Below, piece by piece: positions 26,101 through 38,100 of a stretch of 64,000 nt of DNA. This stretch comes from Leuctra nigra (Eukaryota; Arthropoda; Insecta; Plecoptera; Leuctridae), in NCBI GenBank assembly GCA_934045905.1, contig OW203765.1, forward strand, positions 14,323,409 to 14,387,408, in the 5' to 3' direction. The position numbers and the translations under genes were made by a program. The notes below the pieces were generated by a model that saw nothing but the letters and a program-made list of their open reading frames with translations, was not told the origin of the DNA and did not search any database. Within the stretch, counting starts at the first letter, position 1, and every line of letters starts with the position of its first letter.

Positions 26101-29100
26101 TACCATTTTTGGTACCATTTTACTCTGGTGGGGGTCCAGATAAAAAATTGATTTTTACGCCAAAATAACAATCATACCTTTGTGTATAATTGCTGAAAAT
26201 TTGGACTTGTTTTTTCAACGGGTGTGGAAATGCCGTGTTGTTATATGTACATTGTTTTGATGAAGATTGTACTTTCTTACATTATTACTAAAAATGATTC
26301 AATTAGTGTCAGATTAAGTGGTGATTACAAATCATATTATTGATGATGCATAATACATAAAATGACATGATTCTTGACATTTTAATCAAATTGAGATGCT
26401 TTGCATAGCATCTGGAGGCACTTCAGTTCAGGACACTTAAGTGTTTAACATGTGGTTTTTGGACTATGTGAGGAATCACATACCCTCTTCTAATGATTTA
26501 ATATTCCCGATAAGTGAAGTCAATGTATCTTGAAGATGTTCAGTCAGTTTCAAACAGTCCTCAAGGAAGGAAGTTCGATAAATTTGTTCGCAATGCAGTG
26601 TTCAATTGGTGTTATTTTACATGAAAGTTGTGAAAACACATCTTATGGTGTTCGAAATACGTTTAGTCATGTAAGCAATTTTTCCGAAGGTGAACAATTA
26701 TTACTTCAATGTAGAGTGCGGGACAATAATATAACAACAACTTGTATTTATCACGAGAAAAAGTTTTTGAATAAGTACAATCACTTATTTGGGCAAAAAT
26801 GCAGTGATCCGTTGCGCCGGCACAAAAAAGTTATAACCAAATCATTGAGAGAAATATCATTCGATTTTGCCAAGAAATTCCCAAAACATAATTTTGTGCC
26901 GGGGAAATCATTGTGCTCGGTTTGTTTTGATAAAATTTCACACTCGGCAGAAGAAGAAGAAGAAGAAGAAGAAGAAGAAGAAGAAGAAGAAGAAGAAGAA
27001 GAAGAAGAAGAAAAGAGTGACACAGAAGATGCATTTCAACTACCCGATGAGGAATCGCCACTGCACAGTGTTAATGTCGTATGTTCTGCTCTGGATCTTA
27101 CACCCGCACCAAAAGTCGCAAAATTAAACATCAATCAACGTTCTTTAGCTATCAGGAAAAAACTAGATCGAGTTTCGCAGGAAATAGCCAAGCGAGTTAA
27201 TGACAAATATGAGCTCACAAGTGAAGATGACGATATGTCGGACCTGATAAAGAAACTAAAAAATCGAATGAAAACAGCATTGACAATAGACGATAAGGTA
27301 AAAATTGTAAGCCTACTTCCGCAGTCCTGGTCAAAGGAAAAGGTGTGTTCAGAATTTAAAGTGTCAGAGTATGTTGTTAGACTATCCCGTGAATTAGTGA
27401 AAAAACAAGGTGTTCTCCCAAACACGAGTCCCAAGAAACCAGGGTACAGAGTTAGTGACAATGTGCATAAACAAGTGATATCGTTTTATGAAAGTGAGGA
27501 ATTTAGTCGAGTGTGCCCGGGCAAAAAAGACTGTGTATCAGTTCGTAATAAAGACGGACAAAAGGAGCACAAACAAAAATATTTGGTGCTATGTAATCTT
27601 AAGGAATTGTATACAGCGTTTAAGAACAAATATCCAAATTTGAAAATTGGGTTTTCCAAATTTGCAGAACTAAGGCCTAAGTGGTGTGTGCTTGCTGGCC
27701 CTAGTGGAACGCATTCTGTTTGTGTTTGTGTTTTTCACCAAAATGTTAAACTCATGCTCAGCGGAGCCAATCTCAAGTTAAAATACAGAGAGTTACTTGA
27801 AGATATCGTGTGCGATGTGTCCAGGGAAGAGTGCATGTTCTCCAGCTGTCCCGACTGCCCAGGATTAGACAATATTCGAGAGATGCTGTTATCTCACGTC
27901 GACGGTGAAGATGAATTGGACGAAAATATTATGTATAAACAGTGGGTGTCCACGGACCGATGTGACTTAGTGACTGTTGTTGAAAAATACAGAGAGTTCA
28001 TAGACACTTTGACAGAGAAAATACAAAACCTAAAACCTCATCACTTCATTGCAACTTCGCAAGCTGAGTTTCTAAAAGAGAAAAAGTCAAACTTGAAACA
28101 AAATGAGTGTATTATTAGCGGCGACTTTTCAGAAAATTTTTCATTTGTCATTCAAGACGAAATCCAAAGTTATCACTGGATTAAGAATCAAGCTACTCTC
28201 CATCCCTTCGTGTGTTACCTCAAGAATGACAATAACGAACTCATATCAAAAAGTATGTGCATTATAAGCGATCATCTCCAGCACTCCACCACTGCCGTTT
28301 ACACGTTTCAAAAATTAATTCTTGATGAAATAAAAAAGTTTGCTCCAAACATTGACACAGTTTTGTATTTCTCTGATGGAGCTGCAAGCCAGTATAAAAA
28401 CAGGAAAAATTTCACAAATCTCTGTCACCACGTCACAGACTTTGGTTTAAATGCTGAATGGCACTTCTTTGCGACCTCACACGGCAAAGGTCCATGTGAC
28501 GGAATTGGCGGCACCGTCAAACGGTTGGTGGCCAAAGCCAGTTTGCAGAGGCCTGCAGGTGATCACATCCTTACACCTGAGGCAATGTTCAATTTCTGTG
28601 TCTCAAAAATCCTGGGAATTCAATTCTTCTATGTTACGTCCAATACCATAGAAACTGCAGAAATATCACTGTCTGGAAGATACCAACGAGCAAATACAAT
28701 ACCAAATACACGACAAAATCACTGTTTCATACCAATAAATAAACATTCAATGAAAGTCTACCGCACATCAAATTCAACTACCTACAGAACAGTAAGAGTG
28801 ACGCAAGCTCCATAATATCACCAGTCACTGTGGGTATGTACTTTATTTTATATTTATACACATCAAACTGATCAGTGATTAGATAATTTCCTACAATTGC
28901 AATTAAATTACCAAAGTGCGATATCTTAATACCAGAAATTGCCCGTAGAATGTACTTGTACTTAATGACTCGGCGTTTCCACACCCGTTGAAAAAACAAG
29001 TCCAAATTTTCAGCAATTATACACAAAGGTATGATTGTTATTTTGGCGTAAAAATCAATTTTTTATCTGGACCCCCACCAGAGTAAAATGGTACCAAAAA

Positions 29101-32100
29101 TGGTACTTTTTTGGAAAAAAGCACTATTGTATATTTTTTTGGCAAAAACGTATTTATACAATCTAACAAATAAGTGCTAAAATCTATTACCACATATTAG
29201 GTGATACTAAAAAAAAATTATGAGTGTCTACCATTGCCTCCTTCTGTACATGAACATGTATCAAATATTACCAAAATCGAAGAAATGTTGACCAAGTTTG
29301 AGGGAAATTTACGTGATGAAGGGTTCCATATACAGCATGATGCTTCTAATATTATTTCTAGACTGGTCTTTTATGAACAAAACGCCGTAAAGATCGTCCT
29401 GTTATCTTGAATAGTATAGAAATGCCAGCACTTCTCCTGGACGCTTAAAAATCGAAAATTTCCCGCCCGCGCCATCTTTAAATATCTGTAATTTGAGAAG
29501 GGCGACTTGAAACGAACTGAAACTAGAGATTTGACATCACCTTATATGTAGGAACAACTGTGCAAAATATAAAAAAAATCAAAATTCTATGCGCAACGAC
29601 TTTGGGTGAACCAGAATGGAACGAGCCGAATGTCAGATCCGAAATTCGGATAAAATAATTTATATTTCCCAAACAGATAGGAGGCCCATCCTGAAACTTT
29701 CTGAGCATGTCAAAAACATATCAGAGGTCATACAGAAAAAAAATAAAAAATTAAAAAAATATAATTTTTGTCTAGAAGTAATTTAAAAAAAAATTACAAA
29801 AAAATTTGTCAAAAAATTTCAATTTTTGTTTTCGGACATACATATTTGAAAAGTCTGTTTCAAGAGCTATCAACTCTAAAAAAAATCATCGTTCTAGGTG
29901 AAATGAGTAAAAAGATATTAAATGTTGTCTAACGCTCAATTATCAAATAAGTAAGTTTTTTTGGATAGGAGTCCAGACCGATAAGAGGCCCATCCTGAAA
30001 CTTTCTGAGCATGTCAAAAACATATCAGAGGTCTTACAGAAAAAATTTAAAAAAATACAAAAATACAAATTTTTGTCTAGAGACAATTAAAAATTTGTAA
30101 TAAAGAAATTTTGTCAAAAAATTTCAAATTTTTTTCCCGGACATAAATATTTTAAAAGTCTGTTTTAAGAGCTATCAGATCTAAAAAAAATCATCGTTCT
30201 AGGTGGAAGGAGTAAAAAGATATTAAATGTTGTTAAACGCTCAATTATCCAAAAAGTAAGTTTTTTGGTCTATTTTGGCGCCCTGTAAGTAAAAAAGTAT
30301 AAAGAATTTTGAAAAATCCTGAAAGAGGTGTGTGTTGCTTTATTCTTGCTAGTATTGTCCCAAATTTTGAGGAGAATCAGAGAGGTTGCCGAAAAATCAT
30401 TGGTTGAGTTGATACGGAACGACTCTAATGGTATGCGGTTTGCAGTGGTTGGAGAACCCCGGTAAGTTCGTGGAGTCCGGCTCGAAGGTGGTGCAGGTGC
30501 TGCAGGCGTCGGCCGAGCTTGACTGCGCCGGCAACGCCGCGCCGCCCGACATCGCCTGCGCCGACAAGTGTCTGCACCAGCTACGCCGCTCGTACGAGGC
30601 CGACTTCGGCGGGTTCAACCGCGCGCCCAAGTTCCCGCAGCCCACCAACCTCAACTTCCTGCTGCACTACTTCTCGCGCCGGCCGGACAGCGAGGACGGC
30701 ATCGCAGCGCGTGACATGTGTCTGCACACGCTGGAGTGTATGGCGCGTGGCGGCATCCATGACCATGTCGCACAGGTAGGCGCGGGAACAGGACGGAATG
30801 TTTTGAAAGTAAATAATGTATTACTTTCCAGAGTATTGACAGTCATGATCTAAAATATGTAGACGGGACTCTTTCGATATGTACTCATTTGGTACACAAA
30901 GCCTGGACAAGATCAATAAAAAAAGCATATTAAGTGCTTGTCAAGCGAGCGTAGCGAGCGTCTCCACTTGAAACTTTTGGCTTAAATCTTTTTTTTTTTT
31001 TTTTGTTTTTGTTTTTGTGTGTATTTGTGCATTTGGCGTCTCCTGCCAAACGAAGTTATGGATCAGGCCAATATTTTCACACAACCTAAATAACTATTCT
31101 CGTTATGGTAAAAATGATTTTCAGCAAGTTCGCTCCATTGGTTGCATCGGAAACTTGATGTGTAGTTATTGAGCGAGCGAAGCGAGCGTCTCCTTTTGGC
31201 TCTTTTGGCACGGACTTCTGTTTTTTTTTTTTTTTTTTTTTTTGTATTTTTTTTTGTTTTTGTTTTTGTCTGTTAATAGACGATACACAGGTCGCACCGT
31301 TTCACCAGTCTTGGGTAGTAACGTAACGAAAGTAACGCATTACTGTAACGAAATTACTTTTTTGGGTAACAAGCCAGTAATTTCATTACAAAATTTTTGA
31401 AGTAACGTCCGAGTAATTTCACTACTTTTTTCCAAGTAATTTGAGGTTAGTAACGCGTTACAAATTGCCGCGCCCCCACTGTTGTTTTCGTACATCTTTT
31501 TCAAGTTGTTGAACTAAATTCACGACGAGTAATATGAATATGAACCTGAATTGATATTCCTTTTTCTTTTGGACGTTTTTTAAAAATAGAATCACCTAGA
31601 ATAGCCTTGTAAAATAATGTCAAATGGACATTTTCACTTAAATGACATGAGAATCCCATTGCATGCTGGTTGTAGGATAGGCGCCATTTGTATTATTTTG
31701 TGTTGTGTACATATCGGAAATCACGGAAAATTTCGAAGTAATTTCGTTACAATTTTTCATGAAATGTAAAGTAATTGCATTACTTCTTAATAATGGTAAC
31801 GGTAAAGTAATTTTACTACATTTTAACCCATGTAATTTGTAACGTAATTTCATTACTTTTTAAAAGTAATTTACCCAAGTCTGCGTTTCACCTATCGATC
31901 TGAAGTTTTGCACACATGTAAAACCAACCTTCTATGTTTGCAGGCCCCAATTTTTTTTTAAATCCATTCATTGGTTAAAATTTAAATAAATATCTCCCGA
32001 TAGGCTGAAAAATGAAAACGGTCTTCGATAATTCTGATCAAACTCATATTTTGGCTATACAGGTCAGAGTTTTTCTTTGATCGAGCTGAAATTTTGCACA

Positions 32101-35100
32101 CATGTAAAGCCAGCCTTCTCTGTTTGAAGACCATAATTTTTTTGAAATCCATTCATTGGTTAAAATTTAAATAAATATCTCCTGATAGGCTGCAAAATGA
32201 AAACGGTCTTCGATAATTCAGATCAAACTCATATTTTGCATGATTATTAAGACCAACATTGTCTCTTATTTTACAAAAGTTCATCCCAATTAGTTATGAA
32301 CGTATGAACTTATTAACATTTTTCATATCTGTCAGTAATGAAGTATCAAAATGAATGTTTTCCAGTGCCAGTTGAATTGCATCTGATTTGCTATATTTAC
32401 CAGGATGCTTAGATGTTATTTTCAAGTTTCAATGAAAAGCATAATATGTTGTGTTGATTGAGTGATCCTATTTCAATTCAATATGGATGTATATGTTTTC
32501 TGTGCTTGTGTACGCATTTCCGGTTCGAGAATTTGCACGTCCCCGTGCTCGCTCACCAACGCGTTACACTGAGCGTTTTCCTAGTAGTTAGCTTGGCAAT
32601 GGGGATGAAGGAAACTCTGTGTATATAACTGCAATAGTTTGACGGATCATCACCAAATTTTGCAAGGTCATGTGTACCAGCATTATAAGTGATTTTTTAC
32701 AAATCTGTAATGAGCTTCAAGAGTAATAGACATTTTACTGACATTTGTATTCTTAATTTAAAACGGCCTATAGCCACACCACCATTTGACCTATCAAATG
32801 GTCTTCGATTAATCTGATCAATCAAACTCATATTTTGCATGGTCGTTCAGACCAACATTGTCTCTTATTTTACAAATTTTCAGCCCTACCAGTCAAGAAC
32901 ATAGATGCACTTATTGACAGTTTTAATAACTGTCAGAAATTACATTTCAAAACAGAAATTCCACTGCATTCTGGGTTGCTCTATGTAGCAAAGCAAAGTT
33001 TATAGATGGCTATTCTCAATATCAATGTAAGACAAATTCTTTTATTAGTGGATCATATTGCAATACATAATGTAGTCAAAACCCATAAAAAAACACTCCG
33101 TGTAAAAATACCAGCCAAGTTTCTTCAACTATAAAAAAAATAGAATAAATCTAAAAATTCAGCACTGAAAAGTAGTGATATCAAAAAATGAGCCAAGTCA
33201 AAACTTAATTTTAAAAACCAAAATATACTTGGCGCATCGTGTATATAAATAGTATAGAAGCATATGCCAAAAATCAAATGTACCTACCTAATTATATATA
33301 ATATACCTATAATGCCCTTAAAAACGATGCACCAAGTATATTTTGGTTTTAAAATTAAGTTTTGACTTGGCTCATTTTTTGATATCACTACTTTTCAGTG
33401 CTGAATTTTTAGATTTATTCTATTTTTTTTATAGTTGAAGAGACTTGGCTGGTATTTTTACACGGAGTGTTTTTTTATGGGGATATCACTTATTTTTTTA
33501 GTTTATTTACACAAATTGTAACACACATCGGAGCAACAATGACTAAATACTTTTAAAAAATACGCCATTTCCGAATTGGTTAATACGAAAAATTGTGTTT
33601 GGTGCTCAATATACCTAAGCTTAAAGTGATATTCCATGAAGAATTGCGAAAGCTTCGTTCCAATCAGTCCATCCGTTTTAGAGATATGGTATCACTTCCG
33701 GTTTTCAAAATGGCGACTGAAATAACAGCCACCTAGAATTTATTTCTATAAATGTTATGTATCATGATAAGCCTTCTGAATATGTAGTTATTGTAGTAAG
33801 AGGTCATTAAAATCTAGATCTTCATTTTCATGACGTCATTTCCGGTTTCGGTAATAGTACATCTCTACTTTAACTACTGATATTCCATATAGACGACCGT
33901 CTGAATCATTTGGCGCTAGTTTCATTCCGATCGTTTTAGCCGTTTTCGAGATATGACGTCACTTCCGGTTTCAAAATGGCGACTACCGGTTGGTTTTATA
34001 AAAAGGCACCTCAGACGCCAAAAGTGCACATGTGGTAAAAATTTCAGATCGATCGGCTAAGCCGTTTAGGCTGTGGCGGTGATAGCGGTGTTTCCTGATA
34101 TCATCTGAATCATCATCTAAAGATCAAAGTGGTGTAATTTCACTGTTTTCTCGGCCCTCTAGCTCGCAAATGGTATAGCCTATTGTTCCCAAATTTGGTA
34201 TATGTGGTGGGGTGGGCCATAGCTCAAAATTAAGATATTTTACAACAATGTGAGATTTTCCAATTTTATGATCCAGTAGGCCGAAAATGCCATGGTGTTG
34301 CTTACAGTAAAAGTAGTTGGTCTGGCTCCTCATTTTATTAGGCATTTACGGTATGTTGAGTGAGTGTGAGTTTACAGTACGACTTGGCTGGGTGGAGCGA
34401 CCGCTCCACTAGATAATGTAGGTATTTTATATACATAGGTATAGGTATACCTTATCTAAAATAATTTATTTTACGATTTGGATTGTGTTTCACAGTTATG
34501 AAAACAACGTTTTGACCCGATAGCATCATATTTTACACATTTCCAGCCCAATCGGTCAAGAATTTACATACTTATTGCTGTTTTAAGTGTTTGAATATCT
34601 GTCCAAAGAGATTGATGGAAAAATATCAGTACAATAATCTGTTATTTAATTGATCCAGAGTGTTTATGAAAAGTTGCAAGGAAAATTGGTAATAAATAAT
34701 GAATAGTTAGTTATCTTTGATTGAATGGATCGTGCTATGATTGGCGATGTCGTGCGTGTCGGTGCTCGCTCATCAACGCGTTACACCGAGCGTTTTCCTA
34801 GTTATTTTAATATGCAACACATTTTACTAAATGTCTCTTATGCGGTTAGTAGGTATTATTTTCTGTAGAATATATTGTAATATTAGTGTAGGTACGTACA
34901 ACTCGTATTATCTCTCGCAGGTATTTGAACAAGCATCCAAAAATTGCATAGGTACCTATCAAAAAAATCAGTAGGTACGTATAGTTATGTCAATGAAGTT
35001 AATTTTTAATTTTTTAATATTATAAAAGAAGTTTTAGGCAATAACCTAGCTCTTTGTGGTTTTGAATGTGTTGAGTTTAAAGACTATTATACGTAGGTAG

Positions 35101-38100
35101 GTATGTATTGATTTATATTTTTCAGGCTTAGCAAACACATCATTTACGTTTTTTTTATGTACACCCAACAAATCATAAAACGTTATTTGAATGAAACAGA
35201 TTGGCTTCTGGTCCGGTTCCTTGACAATCGATCCTTGTTATTATCAATGAAATCGGAGCTCAACTACTAGAAGTAGATGACGAGACAGCATAGACTTTAT
35301 CGGATGTTGCCACCACAATTTGTCAGCCGGTAACAATTTATTGCTATGTAATACAAAATCGTAAATGTCGTACATAGCTTTGTTAATTGGTGTTATGTTG
35401 AGGGACTATTTGAAGTTTTGATTGCAAACAATACAAGTTTGTTTCCCGATTCTTTTCAACCAAAGGCAGATCCGTAGAGTCACAAATGTGTATGTTGCAG
35501 GGTTTTGCTCGCTACTCGACGGACGAGCGCTGGCACGTGCCTCACTTCGAGAAGATGCTGTACGACCAGGGACAGCTGGCGGTCGCGTACGCGGGGGCCT
35601 ACGTGGCCACGCGCGACCCCGCGCACGAGGAGACTCTGCGCGACATTCTCACCTACGTCGGCAGAGATCTCAGCCACCAGGTATAGAGCACATTGCCTTT
35701 CAGTAGAACAAATAGAAATAACATTCCACATTCTGTACCTCAGGGGTAGAAGGCCGGAAGTAAAGTTCAATGATACTTAGGTGAGTTCAATAAACAGTCA
35801 TACTGTCTTCATCCAATCATATTTGTAATGGTGACATGAGTCATTGTGTAAGAGAATACTACTTCAATACCTATAACTGTATTTGTTGACATCAGTCAAA
35901 TGGCAATTGATAGACCTTGATTTGTCATGCCAAAAGTGTGCAATGCAAAATCAAGAAAGTAGACTTCTGGCATTCAACCTCTAAGGGCCACAACTTATTT
36001 CAAAATTGTTCAAAATTTACTTCAAATAGTAGGACTGCTAAAAGGCAATAAATGTAAGGAAAGGAAAGTCAATTACAACAATTTGGAGGACTGTTATCGG
36101 AATGTTTGCCAGTTGCAGAAAATGTACACAGCAGAATCACATGATTTTTTTCAAATAATGTTTTCCTGACAAAATGTTCTGATTAATTTTTGATGATTAC
36201 TTACCTAATAATACTTCAATTCTACGGTGTTCTAAAGATAAGGTAATAGGTATATGAATGCTATCATTCAAATAATTACCTAGTAGAGCATTTCAGTATG
36301 GAATGTCAAAAGAACTGTGTTGTAGGCACATGAAAAACACCTTCACTTTTTTCCATAAAATGAACATCTCAGTCGCGTCACTGAATGCTTGCTTGTGGTT
36401 CCAGTCGGGTGGGTTCTACAGTGCTGAAGACGCCGACTCTCTCCCCACTGCCGACGCAACTGCCAAGAAGGAGGGGGCGTTCTGCGTGTGGACGCACCAG
36501 GACATCTGCACGCTGCTGGCCGGCAAGCTGGAAGGCAGCGAGGTCACTCTGCACAAGGTGTTCTGTGCGCACTACGGGGTCAAGCCCAAGGGCAACGTCG
36601 ACCCTGCACAGGTACGTGATCGGTGATCATAGCTCTTTCAACTGAGCAGTTTAAATTAGAGGTGGGACGGTTCCAATTTTATTCCTATATACTGATTCTT
36701 CGAGCGGTTCTTATGATTCCAATTCTTGACCGATTTCGATTCTTTAGGATATTTAAGTAATAATTGTTTAGTACCTACATACCTATTTATTTATAGTAAA
36801 CAAACTCTGATCAATACCTACATATTGACATATTGTCATTTCACACTCTAAATAATCTATTTTTTGTTCAAATTGTTTTGGAACTTCTTAAATTGCTCAC
36901 AGACTTAAAGAGTTTGTAAATGCATGTAAATTGAGGTTCGTCACCACATCTTTAGCTGAGAACATAAGCAATATCCATCATTTTCTGTATGACGATTTTC
37001 CGTTTTTTCGGTAAGGAAGAGCACCTTAGATTCAGAAAATTGTAGAATGGACAGAAATGGGTGTCACTCAAATAGGGCTCCCATAATCTAAATGTGAAAA
37101 AGCGGGACAAAAAATTCCAGATATAAAATCCCGTGCGACAACAATGGGGGGTCTGGGGGGGGTGGCCCCCCAGCCAAATGCGGGTCCGGGGCGCATAGCC
37201 CCGGGAAAAATGTGAAATTCATAACATGACTTAGAGCAATTCTACGCACTTTTGACAGGAAATAAATTGTGTTTCTTTTTATTGAACGTGCGTGGTTTTG
37301 TTTCCTTGAATAGGTACCTACTAATTATTATCATGTACCTATTACCTACCTATTTTAAATGTCTCCAAAGAGGTTACGTTTGTTTTGTATAAAAGATGAG
37401 AGATAAACCAAAGGAAGTCAATGACTATCATGATTTAGATTTTAGATTATATTTATTATTATATTTATTATCGATGCAGAGTGCATTTGAATGAAAATGA
37501 GAGGTATTTTTGACTTGTTAGAAAAACGGGACAAATACAGGGTTTTTTAAATGTTGTGGGGACAATGGGACACTACCTCAAAAGAAGGGACTGTCCTGTC
37601 AAAAACGGTACGGATGGGAGCCCTACACTCAAACCGATTTGACATTTAACAAAAAAAATGTTCCTATCATATAGATTAGATTCTCTGCTAAATGTAACCA
37701 TACATTATCCTCGACTTTATTCGTTAAGGGCGGTCATATATTTTTTCCCGCCAAAAGCGGTTTGGAGCGGTTTTTGAGCGAAATACAAAATATAAATTAC
37801 CATATTTGGCAAACGGTTATGAATATCGAAAAAGCAATACCGAGGTGACATGCATTGAAGTTTGAACCTTTATCTACATTTTCATCGCTTACTGTCATAA
37901 CTTTGCTCCAACTATGTAACCAGTATGTGTCGGGCATGAAAACGCTTCGTCGCTCGTCCATCGCTCGCACGGAGTGTTTTCGTGCCCGACTAATGCTGAC
38001 CACATACATAGTAGGAGCAAAGTTATGACAGTAAGCGATGAAAATGTAGATAAAGGTTCAATTCATGTCACCTCGGTCTTGCTTCTTCGATATTCATAAC

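Larger units (their letters stand above)
19127..30425 (+). mobile_element. Long inverted-repeat DNA transposon with candidate transposase
   Basis: The right arm (28972-30425) is the reverse complement of 24930-26234 plus the more distant 19127-19266. The left arm is split between 19266 and 24930 by cassette A. Without that cassette the element is about 5.6 kb with arms of about 1.3-1.45 kb around a single 761-codon ORF. Each inner arm contains two tandem subrepeats of about 310 bp (start GATAATTGAGCGTTAGACAA). The arms meet the flanks as TTTTACTTACAGGGCGCC and GGCGCCCTGTAAGTAAAA, with the pairing continuing outward to GAGTCATTCC/GGAACGACTC. Target duplication is unresolved. Long arms, subterminal repeats and one ORF fit a cut-and-paste DNA transposon. 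Confidence 0.8.
17846..30445 (+). other. SPATA20: SPATA20 intron 4 (GC-AG), 12.6 kb
   Basis: It contains a hAT MITE, the inverted-repeat transposon 19127-30425 and, inside its left arm, cassette copy A. Apart from short AT-rich spacers (17850-18190, 18960-19120) nearly the whole intron is assignable to mobile elements. Confidence 0.8.
30944..34801 (+). mobile_element. Helitron-like element, outer copy in intron 5
   Basis: It starts CAAGCGAGCGTAGCGAGCGT and ends CTCGCTCATCAACGCGTTAC...TTTTCCTAG|T. The 3' end can form a hairpin CGCTCA/TGAGCG or AACGCGTT just before CTAG. A second member (31171-32584) and cassette copy C (33085-34435) are nested within it. No Rep/helicase ORF, so non-autonomous. 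Confidence 0.65.
30776..35500 (+). other. SPATA20: SPATA20 intron 5
   Basis: Occupied from 30944 to 34801 by the nested Helitron-like, hAT and cassette elements. The remaining 34810-35490 is AT-rich, with a dispersed segment (35155-35300) also seen at 51185-51325. Confidence 0.7.

Noticed and set aside
26781..27127. ORFs with poly-Ser, poly-Leu and poly-Lys
   Set aside because: Other frames of the (GAA)21 run within the transposase gene.
36655..36760. Possible fragment of the GATTCC-type hAT (GGTTCCAATTTTATTCC, GATTCTT motifs)
   Set aside because: No TIR pair or target duplication visible; similarity limited to short AT-rich motifs.
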